NCBI RefSeq assembly: GCF_905397375.1
Contig: NZ_CAJPVG010000004.1
Span: 186,001 to 250,000, forward strand
DNA from: Ralstonia mannitolilytica
GTDB lineage: Bacteria; Pseudomonadota; Gammaproteobacteria; Burkholderiales; Burkholderiaceae
Length of the DNA: 64,000 bases
Direction of reading: 5' to 3'
In this document: positions 40,493 to 48,839 of the stretch, piece by piece
Position numbering within the stretch: the first letter of the stretch is position 1
How the letters are laid out: every line of letters begins with the position of its first letter
The notes under the pieces: generated by a model
Seen by the model: only the letters and a program-made list of their open reading frames with translations
The model's database searches: none
Told to the model about the DNA's origin: nothing
Position numbers and translations under genes: made by a program

Positions 40493-41146
40493 TCAAAGAC
40501 CTTGACCAGACGTTGAGGGCGTCGGCGACCAGTGCGGATCGTTGAGTTGCTTTTCCAGCAGGCGGATCTGCTGCTGCAGCGATTCGACCTGCGCCTGGTA
40601 CGCCCGGCGCTCGATGTCCAGCGCCTTCGTTTCCTGACGCATGGTCTGCTGTTCGGTCAGCATCTTCCGGCGCTGCGCCTGCATGATGCGGACTTCCTCG
40701 CTGAGCGAGGCGGCGCGCTGCTGAGCTGCCTGGGCTTCGCGCTCCAGTTGCGCCTTCTGGCCGGCCGTGACGGCGCGGCGCAGATCGTCTTCCGCCCACG
40801 TACGGGTTTGGCTGGCCAGCGTTTCGTACGCGCCCTCGGCCGGAGCGACCGACGCAAACTTGTAAACACGCCACAGTTCTTTGCGATACGACAGGGCGAC
40901 GTAGGCCGTGGTGTCTTCGTTGACCAGCAGCAGGCTCGTGCCGTAGTCGCCGTTGTACGTCGTGCGCAGTTCGGTCAGGCGCTTCTGCGCCAGCAATTGC
41001 TGCAGTTCTGCGACGGTGCCGCCCGACGCAGCCGTGGACACTGCCGGGGCTTGTGGTGCACTGGCTTGTGCGTGGACGAGGCCGGCGCCCGCAACCGAGG
41101 CTGCGGCAACGAACGTGAGGACGGTTCGGCGGAGGACGAAAGACAT
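40493..41146 (-). CDS. Exported coiled-coil protein, DUF2968-like
   Basis: The 217-aa protein has a Sec signal peptide (RRTVLTFVAAASVAGAGLVHA) and a short Ala/Ser/Gly linker. A conserved region reads ELQQLLAQKRLTELRTTYNG, DYGTSLLLVNEDTTAYVALS and KELWRVYKFA. A long predicted coiled coil makes up the C-terminal half (about residues 120-205; LEREAQAAQQRAASLSEEV, QQQIRLLEKQL). This is the layout of the DUF2968 family found in Burkholderiales. It should be periplasmic; function unknown. Confidence 0.75.
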   Translation of the reverse strand: MSFVLRRTVLTFVAAASVAGAGLVHAQASAPQAPAVSTAASGGTVAELQQLLAQKRLTELRTTYNGDYGTSLLLVNEDTTAYVALSYRKELWRVYKFASVAPAEGAYETLASQTRTWAEDDLRRAVTAGQKAQLEREAQAAQQRAASLSEEVRIMQAQRRKMLTEQQTMRQETKALDIERRAYQAQVESLQQQIRLLEKQLNDPHWSPTPSTSGQGL

Positions 41147-41181
41147 CGCAAGGTTCAGAAATCGGAGGCGACGCGACTATA

Positions 41182-41427
41182 TCAGCTTTGTGCGCCCGGC
41201 CCCGCAGCGAGCGTACCGATTTGACCTTCCGTCGCCTTTGAATCATGGCGGCGTCGCGCCTCGGCCACGATGCAATGCCATTCGCTGAATAAGACGCGCT
41301 CGCGGAACATCTCGATCAGGAAGTCGCCGACGTCCTGATGCCGCTTTGACGTGCCAAGCGCGGCTTTCAAGCGCCGCAACTCTCTCTGCAAACGCGTGAC
41401 GCGAGCCCGTGCGTTGGCCTGTTGCAA
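41182..41427 (-). CDS. Small coiled-coil hypothetical protein
   Basis: An 81-aa frame begins at TTG 41427 with a basic heptad-rich segment (RARVTRLQRELRRLKAALG), then DFLIEMFRERVLFSEWHCIV. No family was recognised. It follows a 49-aa frame, 41448-41597 on the same strand (GTG start), that also encodes a short coiled coil (NLEREIESLQQQRADLVRAL). The two may be separate small genes or pieces of one gene split by a frameshift. Support is codon texture only. Confidence 0.35.
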   Translation of the reverse strand: MQQANARARVTRLQRELRRLKAALGTSKRHQDVGDFLIEMFRERVLFSEWHCIVAEARRRHDSKATEGQIGTLAAGPGAQS

Positions 41428-41636
41428 TGAGCCGATGGGGAATGTTCTTACGGATCTTCGGCCGCTGCCAGCGCTCGCACGAGATCGGCGCGCTGCTGTT
41501 GGAGCGATTCAATCTCGCGCTCGAGGTTGCGACTGGTTAGTTGGGAAGGGGACTGCGATTGCTCGCGGCGCCCGACGCCAATCGGGTGGCCGGGCACATG
41601 GCAAGGTTGGCGTACCGGTGACAAAGGAAACCCGGC

Positions 41637-41672
41637 GAGCGCAAGCGCTCCCCCACCAAGGCCCGGCCTTGG
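41637..41672 (-). other. Stem-loops downstream of tRNA-Ser
   Basis: Two palindromes sit 20-55 bp beyond the tRNA-Ser 3' end: CCAAGGCC-C-GGCCTTGG (41656-41672) and GAGCGC-AA-GCGCTC (41637-41650). On the minus strand they would form consecutive hairpins in the nascent tRNA transcript; there is TTTCCTTTG after the second. They may be a tRNA terminator or processing structure. Confidence 0.45.
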
Positions 41673-41691
41673 GGCAGGTGGGAGGGGGAAT

Positions 41692-41781
41692 TGGCGGAAG
41701 CGGTGAGATTCGAACTCACGGATGGGTCACCCCATCGGCAGTTTTCAAGACTGCTGCCTTAAACCACTCGGCCACGCTTCC
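41692..41781 (-). tRNA. tRNA-Ser (anticodon TGA)
   Basis: On minus the sequence begins GGAAGCGTGGCCGAGTGG, has the anticodon arm CAGTCTTGAAAACTG with TGA in the loop, a long variable arm (CCGATGGGGTGACCCATC), the T-arm GTGAGTTCGAATCTCAC and the acceptor CGCTTCC-G followed by an encoded CCA. The long variable arm and discriminator G are standard for serine tRNA. It reads UCA codons. Confidence 0.97.
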
Positions 41782-41856
41782 CTGGGACTTTGCTACGCAG
41801 TGCGTGCAAGGTCGCCATTGTAACGGCACCCGGTGCAACTTGGCACCGGGTCGCTG

Positions 41857-43125
41857 TCAGTTTTCGTCGTCGGACAGGAACAGCGCCTGCAGGTCGTTCA
41901 GGAATCGCTGGCCAAGCTCGGTGGGGCGGATGGCCACGTGGTCGCGCGTGAGCAGGCCGCGCTGCTCGGCCGCATCGAGTTCGCGCTCGATGGAACGCAG
42001 CGGCAGGCCGGTGCGCTCCTGGAACAGCGTGACGGGGAAACCGTCCGTCAGGCGCAGCGCGTTGAGCATGAATTCGAACGGCAGGTCGGCCGCGTCCACT
42101 TCCCGCTGCTCCTGCACGAGCGCCGCGCCGCCGGCGCTCTCGGCGTTGCGCAGATACGTGTCCGGATGCTTGTGCCGCATCTCGCGGATGACCCGGTGCG
42201 GAAAGCTGAGCTTGCCGTGGGCACCCGGCCCGATGCCGAGGTAATCGCCGAACTGCCAGTAGTTCAGGTTGTGCTTGCAGCGTTTGCCGGGCCTGGCATA
42301 TGCCGACACCTCGTAGTGCTGGTAGCCCGCCGCGGCCAGCCGCGCGTGGATCCAGTCCTGCATCGCAAACGCCGTGTCGTCGTCCGGCAGTGCGGGCGGG
42401 TACTTGGCGAAGTACGTGTTCGGCTCCAGCGTCAGGTGATACAGCGACACGTGGTTCGTCTCGAACGACAGCGCGGCTTCCACGTCGGCCTCGCATTCGG
42501 CGAGGGTCTGGCCGGGCAGCGCGAACATCAGGTCGAGGTTGATGTTGTCGAAGTGTGCCCGGGCGATCTCGATGGCGGCACGCGCCTCGGCCGCGCTGTG
42601 GATGCGGCCCAGCGCCTGCAGGTGCTTGTCATTGAAGCTCTGGATGCCGATCGACAGCCGGTTCACCCCGCTGGCGCGGTAGCTGCGGAAGCGCTCGGCT
42701 TCGAACGTGCCCGGGTTGGCTTCCATCGTGATCTCGGCATCGGCGTCCACGGGCAGCAGCATGCGGATGTCCGACAGCAGGCGGTCCAGTCCCTGCGCGG
42801 AGAGCAGGCTCGGCGTGCCTCCGCCGATGAAGATGGTGTGCACGGGGCGGCCCCAGACCATCGGCAGCGCGGCCTCCAGGTCCTGCCGCACGGCCGCCAG
42901 GAAGCGCGCTTCCGGGATGCCGTGTTCCGGCTCCGCATGCGAGTTGAAATCGCAGTACGGGCACTTGCGCACGCACCACGGCACGTGCACGTACAGGGAC
43001 AGCGGCGGCGAGGCGGGCAGGCTGATCTTGCCGGGCTGCAAAAAGACGGAGGTGACCTTGTCGCCCGTCTCGGCGGGTGGCGCGGGGGGCGTCCTGCCGG
43101 CGCCGGCTGGGTGAATCGGGATCAT
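41857..43125 (-). CDS. hemW: Radical SAM heme chaperone HemW
   Basis: The 422-aa protein has the radical SAM cluster CVRKCPYCDFNSH (C-x3-C-x2-C) at about residue 57. FIGGGTPSLLSAQGLDRLLS and MEANPGTFEAERFRSYRASG follow, then NRLSIGIQSFNDKHLQALGR and the HNxxYW-type motif HNLNYWQFGDYLGIGPGAHG. The HNLNYW element marks HemW, a heme chaperone for respiratory enzymes, rather than the true anaerobic oxidase HemN. ATG 43125 is chosen; it is 7 bp after the rdgB stop and a TTG at 43146 would overlap rdgB. Confidence 0.92.
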   Translation of the reverse strand: MIPIHPAGAGRTPPAPPAETGDKVTSVFLQPGKISLPASPPLSLYVHVPWCVRKCPYCDFNSHAEPEHGIPEARFLAAVRQDLEAALPMVWGRPVHTIFIGGGTPSLLSAQGLDRLLSDIRMLLPVDADAEITMEANPGTFEAERFRSYRASGVNRLSIGIQSFNDKHLQALGRIHSAAEARAAIEIARAHFDNINLDLMFALPGQTLAECEADVEAALSFETNHVSLYHLTLEPNTYFAKYPPALPDDDTAFAMQDWIHARLAAAGYQHYEVSAYARPGKRCKHNLNYWQFGDYLGIGPGAHGKLSFPHRVIREMRHKHPDTYLRNAESAGGAALVQEQREVDAADLPFEFMLNALRLTDGFPVTLFQERTGLPLRSIERELDAAEQRGLLTRDHVAIRPTELGQRFLNDLQALFLSDDEN

Positions 43126-43132
43126 GGAAACG

Positions 43133-43738
43133 TCAGGCGTTGTCAAACTGGCGCAGGCGCTGGACCAACCGTCCGAGCGCCTGTGCCCGATGGCTCACGC
43201 GGTTCTTCTCGGCCTTGGACAGTTCGGCCGCAGTCTTGCCGAGGTCCGGGAGCAGGAAATGCGGGTCGTAGCCGAAGCCACCGTCGCCGCGCGGAGTGTC
43301 GATCACCTGGCCGAACCAGTTGCCCTCGGCGATGATGGGCTGTGGGTCGTCGGCATGGCGCACATAGACGAGCACACAAACATAGTGCGCGCCGCGGTCG
43401 GCCTTGCCTGCGAGCTCGCGCACGAGGCGGGCGTTGTTGGCGGCGTCGGACTTCTCTTCGCCGGCCAGTTGCGCATAGCGGGCGGAGTACACGCCGGGTG
43501 CGCCGCCCAGCGCATGCACGCAGATGCCGGAGTCGTCGGCCAGCGCCGGCAGGCCCGACGCGCGGCTTGCATGGCGCGCCTTGGTCAGCGCGTTTTCCAC
43601 GAACGTGGCGTACGGTTCTTCCGCTTCGGGAATACCCAGTGCGCCCTGCGGCGTCACGTCGAAGCCGAGCGGGGCGAGCAGGGCGTTGAATTCCGCCAGC
43701 TTGCCGGCGTTGTTGGAGGCGAGCACGATCTTGCGCAT
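43133..43738 (-). CDS. rdgB: XTP/dITP pyrophosphatase RdgB
   Basis: The 201-aa house-cleaning enzyme removes ITP, dITP and XTP. It starts MRKIVLASNNAGKLAEF, has EPYATFVENALTKARHASR with the metal-binding Glu, LPALADDSGICVHALGGAPG with the catalytic Asp, GQVIDTPRGDGGFGYDPHFL and AEKNRVSHRAQAL. ATG 43738 is the family start; the frame stays open to 43930. It lies between rph and hemW, the standard order in beta-proteobacteria. Confidence 0.96.
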   Translation of the reverse strand: MRKIVLASNNAGKLAEFNALLAPLGFDVTPQGALGIPEAEEPYATFVENALTKARHASRASGLPALADDSGICVHALGGAPGVYSARYAQLAGEEKSDAANNARLVRELAGKADRGAHYVCVLVYVRHADDPQPIIAEGNWFGQVIDTPRGDGGFGYDPHFLLPDLGKTAAELSKAEKNRVSHRAQALGRLVQRLRQFDNA

Positions 43739-43758
43739 GGCTGCCGCGACGGTTGCGC

Positions 43759-44475
43759 TCACAGGCCCAGCGCCTGCTTCTGCAGGCCGATCAGTTCGCG
43801 GATGCCCTTGTCGGCGAGGCCGAGCAGCGCCTCCATTTCGGCGCGCGTGAAGGGCGTGCCTTCGGCCGTGCCCTGCACCTCCACAAAGCCGCCGCTGCCC
43901 GTCATCACGACGTTCATGTCGGTGTCGCACGCGGAGTCTTCGGGGTAGTCGAGGTCGAGCACCGGCACGCCGTCGACCACGCCGACCGAGACGGCCGCCA
44001 CGAAATCGCGGATGGGCTCGCCCACGAGCAGGCCTCTTTCGCGCATCACCGAAACGGCGTCATGTGCGGCGACGAATGCGCCGGTAATGCTGGCGGTGCG
44101 CGTGCCGCCGTCCGCCTGCAGCACGTCGCAATCGAGGTGCAGGGTATGTTCGCCCAGTGCGGCCAGGTCAAACACCGAGCGCATCGCGCGGCCGATCAGG
44201 CGCTGGATCTCCTGCGTGCGGCCGGTCTGCTTGCCGCGCGCGGCTTCGCGGTCGGAGCGGGTGTGCGTCGAGCGCGGCAGCATGCCGTATTCGGCCGTCA
44301 CCCAGCCTTCGCCGCTGCCTTTCTTGTGGGGCGGCACCTTGGGCAGCACGCTTGCCGTGCAGAGCACTTGCGTGTCGCCAAAGCACACCAGCACCGAGCC
44401 TTCGGCATGGCGCGTGAAGTGGCGGGTGAGGGTGACGGGGCGGAGTTGGTCGGGCTGGCGGCCGCTGGGTCGCAT
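43759..44475 (-). CDS. rph: Ribonuclease PH
   Basis: The 238-aa phosphorolytic exonuclease trims tRNA 3' ends. Landmarks are [77 protein letters not shown] and [23 protein letters not shown] 44475 ([12 protein letters not shown]) is the family start. It precedes rdgB with a 20-bp gap. Confidence 0.96.
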   Translation of the reverse strand: MRPSGRQPDQLRPVTLTRHFTRHAEGSVLVCFGDTQVLCTASVLPKVPPHKKGSGEGWVTAEYGMLPRSTHTRSDREAARGKQTGRTQEIQRLIGRAMRSVFDLAALGEHTLHLDCDVLQADGGTRTASITGAFVAAHDAVSVMRERGLLVGEPIRDFVAAVSVGVVDGVPVLDLDYPEDSACDTDMNVVMTGSGGFVEVQGTAEGTPFTRAEMEALLGLADKGIRELIGLQKQALGL

Positions 44476-44575
44476 GTGGGGTCTCGCTTGAGAAAACGTG
44501 TAGCCCGACATGATACCGGCCCGCGCTGCCAGCGTGATGCTGGCAGGGCGGGCCGGCGGCGTGCAGACCAGCGGC

Positions 44576-45490
44576 TCAGCGCGTCAGGTTGCTCGTCTTG
44601 TCGATGGCGGCGCGGATCTCGGCGATCGAGCGCTCGATCTCTTCCTCCGACATCAGCCCCGATTCGCCGCTGGGCGCGTCAAGGATGGACGTGGTGAAGG
44701 CGTTCAGCGGCAGGGTGTCGGTCTGCACCGAATCCTGCGTGGTCGTCACCGCATCGAGTTCCCACATCATGGCGATGGCCGTGGTGTTGTCCGCCGTGTC
44801 GCCGGCGTTGCGCAGGGCGCGCGCGATGAGCTCCGGAATGGCCTGCGTGACGGAGAAGCTCGTGCAGGTGTCGACCAGTTCGTCTTCCTGCACGCTGCCC
44901 CACAGGCCGTCGGAGCACAGCATGGCGACGTCGCCGGGCTCCAGGTTGACCGGCCCGCCGATGTCGATCAACGGCAGGTTGGGTGAGCCCAGGCAGTTGT
45001 AGATCTTGTTGCGCTCGGGATGGTTGGCCACCTGCATCGGCAGCACGCGGTCTTGCTGCAGCAGGTTCTCGATCTTGGAGTGATCGCGCGTGCGCGTGAC
45101 GAGCGCGCCTTTGCGCATCAGGTACATGCGCGAGTCGCCCGCGTGCGCCCAATGCAGGGCACCGCGCTGCGCCAGGGCGCAGACGATCGTCGTGCGCGGT
45201 GCATCGGGCAGGCCGTTGGTCTCGGCATAGCGGTGGATGTCGCGGTGCGCGAGCATGATGCCTTCATGCAGGAAATCGCGCGGATTGCGGATGGACGGGC
45301 GGGCGTGGCGCTGGAACTGGCGCGCCATGGTCTGCAGCGCCTGCTGGGCCGCGACTTCGCCCAGGGAGTGTCCGCCCAGACCGTCGCACAGCACCATGAG
45401 CATGGCGTCGCGCGTGAAGCAGTAGCCCATGCGGTCCTGGTTGACGCGTCGCGCGCCCTTCTTGCTTTCTTGATAAACCGAGAAACGCAT
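44576..45490 (-). CDS. PP2C-family protein serine/threonine phosphatase
   Basis: The 304-aa cytoplasmic phosphatase has the PP2C metal-site motifs [60 protein letters not shown] and [12 protein letters not shown]. No transmembrane segment is seen. It lies 101 bp downstream of a Ser/Thr kinase gene on the same strand, so it is the likely counter-enzyme. Substrates are unknown; both sit between rph and the divergent yicC gene. Confidence 0.92.
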   Translation of the reverse strand: MRFSVYQESKKGARRVNQDRMGYCFTRDAMLMVLCDGLGGHSLGEVAAQQALQTMARQFQRHARPSIRNPRDFLHEGIMLAHRDIHRYAETNGLPDAPRTTIVCALAQRGALHWAHAGDSRMYLMRKGALVTRTRDHSKIENLLQQDRVLPMQVANHPERNKIYNCLGSPNLPLIDIGGPVNLEPGDVAMLCSDGLWGSVQEDELVDTCTSFSVTQAIPELIARALRNAGDTADNTTAIAMMWELDAVTTTQDSVQTDTLPLNAFTTSILDAPSGESGLMSEEEIERSIAEIRAAIDKTSNLTR

Positions 45491-45591
45491 CGTGGCAGTG
45501 AGGTTTCGATCAAAAGGGAAAACGGTGCAGCGGCTGGTCGCGTCCAGTGCTGCACCGTTGGAATGTAAAAATCATACTCCGCGCGAGCGGG

Positions 45592-46614
45592 TCAGTTGTC
45601 CCGGCGGCGCAACAGGCTCATGAATCGCGTGGTCAGCGGCTCTTTTTCGTCCGGCACGGGACCGCCCAGCGTGACGGCAGTCAGAGCCTGCATCTCGGTC
45701 AGGGCATTGCTCTCTTCGCGCAACACCTTCTGCAGGCGGAAGACGCTTTGCGGGCGCTCTTCCGGCTTCAGCTTCAGGCACCAGCCGACCAGGTCGATCA
45801 GGCTGCTCGTATAGACCTTGCGCAGGCGCTCCAGGCCTTCTTCGAGCTTGTCCTCCTTTTCGCGCTGCGTGGCTTCCTGGGGCGGCGTGCCGGCCATGCA
45901 GGCGTAGATCGTGGCGCCGATGCTGTAGATGTCGGTCCACGGCCCCAGTTCGTTGTGCTTGCGATACAGCTCCGGCGCGGCAAAGCCGGGCGTATACATC
46001 GGCTGGAAGCGCGACGCCTCGGCAGTCAGCGTCTGCCGTGCCGCGCCAAAGTCGAGCAGGATCGGCGAGTGGTCTTCGCGCAGATAGATGTTGCCAGGCT
46101 TGATGTCGAGGTGGAGCAGCTTGTGGATGTGGACTTCGCGCAGACCGCTCATCAGGTCGTGGAAGACCTGGCGGATGAAACGCTCACGCAGCATCTTCAG
46201 CTTGCCCTGCTGGCGCGCGGCGAGAATGTGCTCCTGCAGCGTTTTGCCCTGCTCGTACGCCATCACCATGTAGACGGTGCCGTTTTCCCGGAAGAAATTC
46301 AGCACGCGCACGATGGCGGGGTGCGAAATCCTGGCCAGCGACCGGCCTTCTTCAAAGAAATACTTGAGCCCCAGGCGGAACGCGCTTGCGCTTTCTTCCG
46401 GCACGACGGGGATCAGCTCGCCGGGCGCGCGACGGGCCAGTGACGACGGCAGGTATTCCTTCACGGCCACCGGCGTCCCATGCTCGTCGGTGGCGAGATA
46501 GACGAAGCTGAACCCCCCGCTGGCCAACTTCTTTACAATACGATAGTTGGACAGCAACGTGCCGACCGGCAGCGGCGCACTGCGTGGCTGTCCTGAGCCT
46601 TTTGACTCTGTCAT
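45592..46614 (-). CDS. Hanks-type serine/threonine protein kinase
   Basis: The 340-aa protein has a nearly complete kinase domain: glycine loop KLASGGFSFVYLA, VAVKEYLPSSLARR with the ATP-anchoring Lys, and the catalytic loop LLHLDIKPGNIYL. DFG is in ILLDFGAARQTL, and the P+1 region is TPGFAAPELYRKH. The usual HRD is HLD, so it lacks the Arg of RD kinases and may not need activation-loop phosphorylation. No TM anchor or sensory domain is present. ATG 46614 gives MTESKGSGQPRS; an upstream in-frame extension is ignored because it runs into yicC. It should act with the PP2C phosphatase. Confidence 0.93.
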   Translation of the reverse strand: MTESKGSGQPRSAPLPVGTLLSNYRIVKKLASGGFSFVYLATDEHGTPVAVKEYLPSSLARRAPGELIPVVPEESASAFRLGLKYFFEEGRSLARISHPAIVRVLNFFRENGTVYMVMAYEQGKTLQEHILAARQQGKLKMLRERFIRQVFHDLMSGLREVHIHKLLHLDIKPGNIYLREDHSPILLDFGAARQTLTAEASRFQPMYTPGFAAPELYRKHNELGPWTDIYSIGATIYACMAGTPPQEATQREKEDKLEEGLERLRKVYTSSLIDLVGWCLKLKPEERPQSVFRLQKVLREESNALTEMQALTAVTLGGPVPDEKEPLTTRFMSLLRRRDN

Positions 46615-46761
46615 GGGTTTGTATCGCGAAATGGCTGACGGATTCTCCCCGAGCAGTCCATACGTTGTAAAGCGACAAAAGGTGGGGGATTCCCCGCCAA
46701 TTCGGGGCCTGAAAAGACGCCGCCGGATTCCCGATCCGTATCCAGAACACACCACGATTCC

Positions 46762-47697
46762 ATGATCCACAGTATGACCGGCTACGGCGTCGCTACACGC
46801 CAGGCAGCCTTTACCGATGCGCATGGCGCACCCAGCGGCGGCGTTGCCACCGTGTCGGTCGAATTCCGCACCGTCAATTCGCGCTTCCTCGACCTGCTGT
46901 TCCGCGCGCCGGAAGAGTGCCGCGCCTTCGAGCCGGCCCTGCGCGAGATGCTCATGAGCGCGCTGTCGCGGGGCAAGCTCGAATGCCGGATCAACCTCCA
47001 GCGCCAGGAAGCCGCCAGCGATGTCGCCGCCCTCAATGTCGACGTGCTGCAACAGCTGGTGAAGCTGGAGCAGGAAGTCACCCGTCATCTGCCCGCTTCG
47101 GGATCGCTGCGCATGGGCGAGATCCTGCGCTGGCCCGGAGTGCTCGCAGAGCCGCAACTGACGCAGGACGCTCTGCGCGATGCCGTGATCGACGCCGCTA
47201 AAGAGGCGCTCAAGCAACTTCTGGAGTCGCGCCGCCGCGAAGGCGATGCGCTCAAGGCCGTGTTGCTGGAGCGCGTCGACGCGATGCTGGCGATCGTCGA
47301 TCGGTTGACGCCGATGGTGCCCGTGCTGATCCAGCAGCATCAGGACAAGCTGACGGAGCGCCTGCGCGAAGCGTTCGGGCTCGCCGCGCCGGAAGGCACG
47401 CCGGCGCTCACCCGCGACGAGCTCTCCGAGCGGATCCGTCAGGAGGCGACCGTCTACGGCATCCGCATCGACATCGCCGAGGAGCTCTCGCGCCTGCAGG
47501 CGCACCTGCGTGAGACGCGCCACATCCTGGAGAAGGGCGGCCAGATCGGCAAACGCCTGGATTTCATGATGCAGGAGCTCAACCGGGAGGCCAACACGCT
47601 CGGCTCGAAGGCCGCCGCCAAGGAACTGGCGGACGCGTCGATGGAGCTGAAGCTGCTCATCGAGCAGATGCGCGAGCAGGTCCAGAACCTCGAATAA
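46762..47697 (+). CDS. YicC family endoribonuclease
   Basis: The 311-aa protein begins [17 protein letters not shown] and has [39 protein letters not shown] and the C-terminal [40 protein letters not shown]. YicC relatives degrade the small RNA RyhB with PNPase in E. coli. The C-terminal helical repeat is long and charged. It precedes gmk by 26 bp, a conserved arrangement, and is divergent from the Ser/Thr kinase. Confidence 0.93.
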   Translation: MIHSMTGYGVATRQAAFTDAHGAPSGGVATVSVEFRTVNSRFLDLLFRAPEECRAFEPALREMLMSALSRGKLECRINLQRQEAASDVAALNVDVLQQLVKLEQEVTRHLPASGSLRMGEILRWPGVLAEPQLTQDALRDAVIDAAKEALKQLLESRRREGDALKAVLLERVDAMLAIVDRLTPMVPVLIQQHQDKLTERLREAFGLAAPEGTPALTRDELSERIRQEATVYGIRIDIAEELSRLQAHLRETRHILEKGGQIGKRLDFMMQELNREANTLGSKAAAKELADASMELKLLIEQMREQVQNLE

Positions 47698-47723
47698 CAC
47701 CCTCAGCACGACAGAACGAGAAC

Positions 47724-48389
47724 ATGCCATCCCCTCAAGCGCACTCCGCCGTTGATACGCCCATCGAGAACCATTTTCCGGGCAGCCTGTTCATGGTCGT
47801 GGCGCCGTCTGGCGCCGGCAAGTCGACGCTGGTGAACGCGCTGCTGGCGCAGGATCCATCGATCCGGCTGTCGATCTCGGCCACCACGCGCAAGCCGCGC
47901 CCGGGCGAGCAGCATGGCCGCGAATACAACTTCATGACCGTGGAGGAATTCAAGGCCTGCCGTGACCGCGGCGAGTTCCTCGAATGGGCGGAGGTGCACG
48001 GCAACTACTACGCCACCTCGCGCGTGTGGATCGAAGAGCAGATGCGCGCCGGCACCGACGTCCTGCTGGAGATCGACTGGCAGGGTGCGCAGCAGGTGCA
48101 CCGCCGTTTTGCCAACGCGGTGGAGATCTTCATCCTGCCGCCATCGCTCACGGCGCTGGAAGACCGCCTGAAGAAGCGCGGCCAGGACGAACCCAATGTG
48201 ATCGTGCGCCGCCTGCTCGCCGCCGGCTCCGAGATGGCCCACGCGCCCGAAGCCGACTACGTGATCATCAACGAAGATTTCAACACGGCACTCACCGAAC
48301 TTCGCACGGTCGTGCAGGCGACGCGGCTGCGTTTCGGTGCACAGAAGGCGCGCCACGGCGAGCTTTTCGTGGAACTGGGCATCCATTGA
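47724..48389 (+). CDS. gmk: Guanylate kinase
   Basis: The 221-aa enzyme phosphorylates GMP. It has the P-loop [60 protein letters not shown] and [18 protein letters not shown]. The family start is close to the P-loop; this protein has about 20 additional N-terminal residues before it. It lies between yicC and rpoZ, the classic order, and supplies GDP/GTP upstream of (p)ppGpp synthesis by spoT. Confidence 0.97.
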   Translation: MPSPQAHSAVDTPIENHFPGSLFMVVAPSGAGKSTLVNALLAQDPSIRLSISATTRKPRPGEQHGREYNFMTVEEFKACRDRGEFLEWAEVHGNYYATSRVWIEEQMRAGTDVLLEIDWQGAQQVHRRFANAVEIFILPPSLTALEDRLKKRGQDEPNVIVRRLLAAGSEMAHAPEADYVIINEDFNTALTELRTVVQATRLRFGAQKARHGELFVELGIH

Positions 48390-48527
48390 GCCGTGCGGTG
48401 CGCCCGGGGTTTTCCGGTGCACCGGCAAAAGTGTGGTAGCGCTCGTGCCGCCGCCGGCTGCGAGGCGAGGGCTGCGCTGCTGCTAAAATACCGAGATCAA
48501 CAAGATTTGCCACCAGGTGGAGTTTTC

Positions 48528-48731
48528 ATGGCGCGTATTACCGTCGAAGATTGCTTGAAACAGATTCCGAACCGCTTCGAACTGGCGCTGGCCGCAACGT
48601 ACCGCGCGCGTCAGTTGGTGCAGGGCCACACGCCCAAGGTCGATGCCAAGGACAAGCCCACCGTGATCGCGCTGCGCGAGATCGCCGCCGGCCAGGTCGG
48701 TATCGAAATGCTCAAGAAGGTCCCTTCCTGA
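48528..48731 (+). CDS. rpoZ: RNA polymerase omega subunit
   Basis: The 67-aa subunit begins [20 protein letters not shown] and contains [20 protein letters not shown] and [18 protein letters not shown], the family signature. It assists core polymerase assembly and forms part of the ppGpp site 1 in proteobacteria. ATG 48528 has AGGTGGAG upstream. The gene sits between gmk and spoT. Confidence 0.97.
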   Translation: MARITVEDCLKQIPNRFELALAATYRARQLVQGHTPKVDAKDKPTVIALREIAAGQVGIEMLKKVPS

Positions 48732-48839
48732 GCTGACGCATTGCCTGGCGTGGTACGCTGCCCCGGTCACTGATCGCGGCGATGGATCGTTCGTGCGATC
48801 TTTCATGGATGTGAAAGCCGCGATTGCCCGAGACCCGGC

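Noticed and set aside
41692..41781. tRNA-Ser as an integration site
   Set aside because: No integrase, direct repeat of the tRNA 3' end or foreign block lies beside it; flanking genes are core.
45592..47730. Kinase gene extended to a 712-codon frame
   Set aside because: The extra N-terminal part runs antisense across yicC, which has a clear family signature. The kinase starts at 46614.
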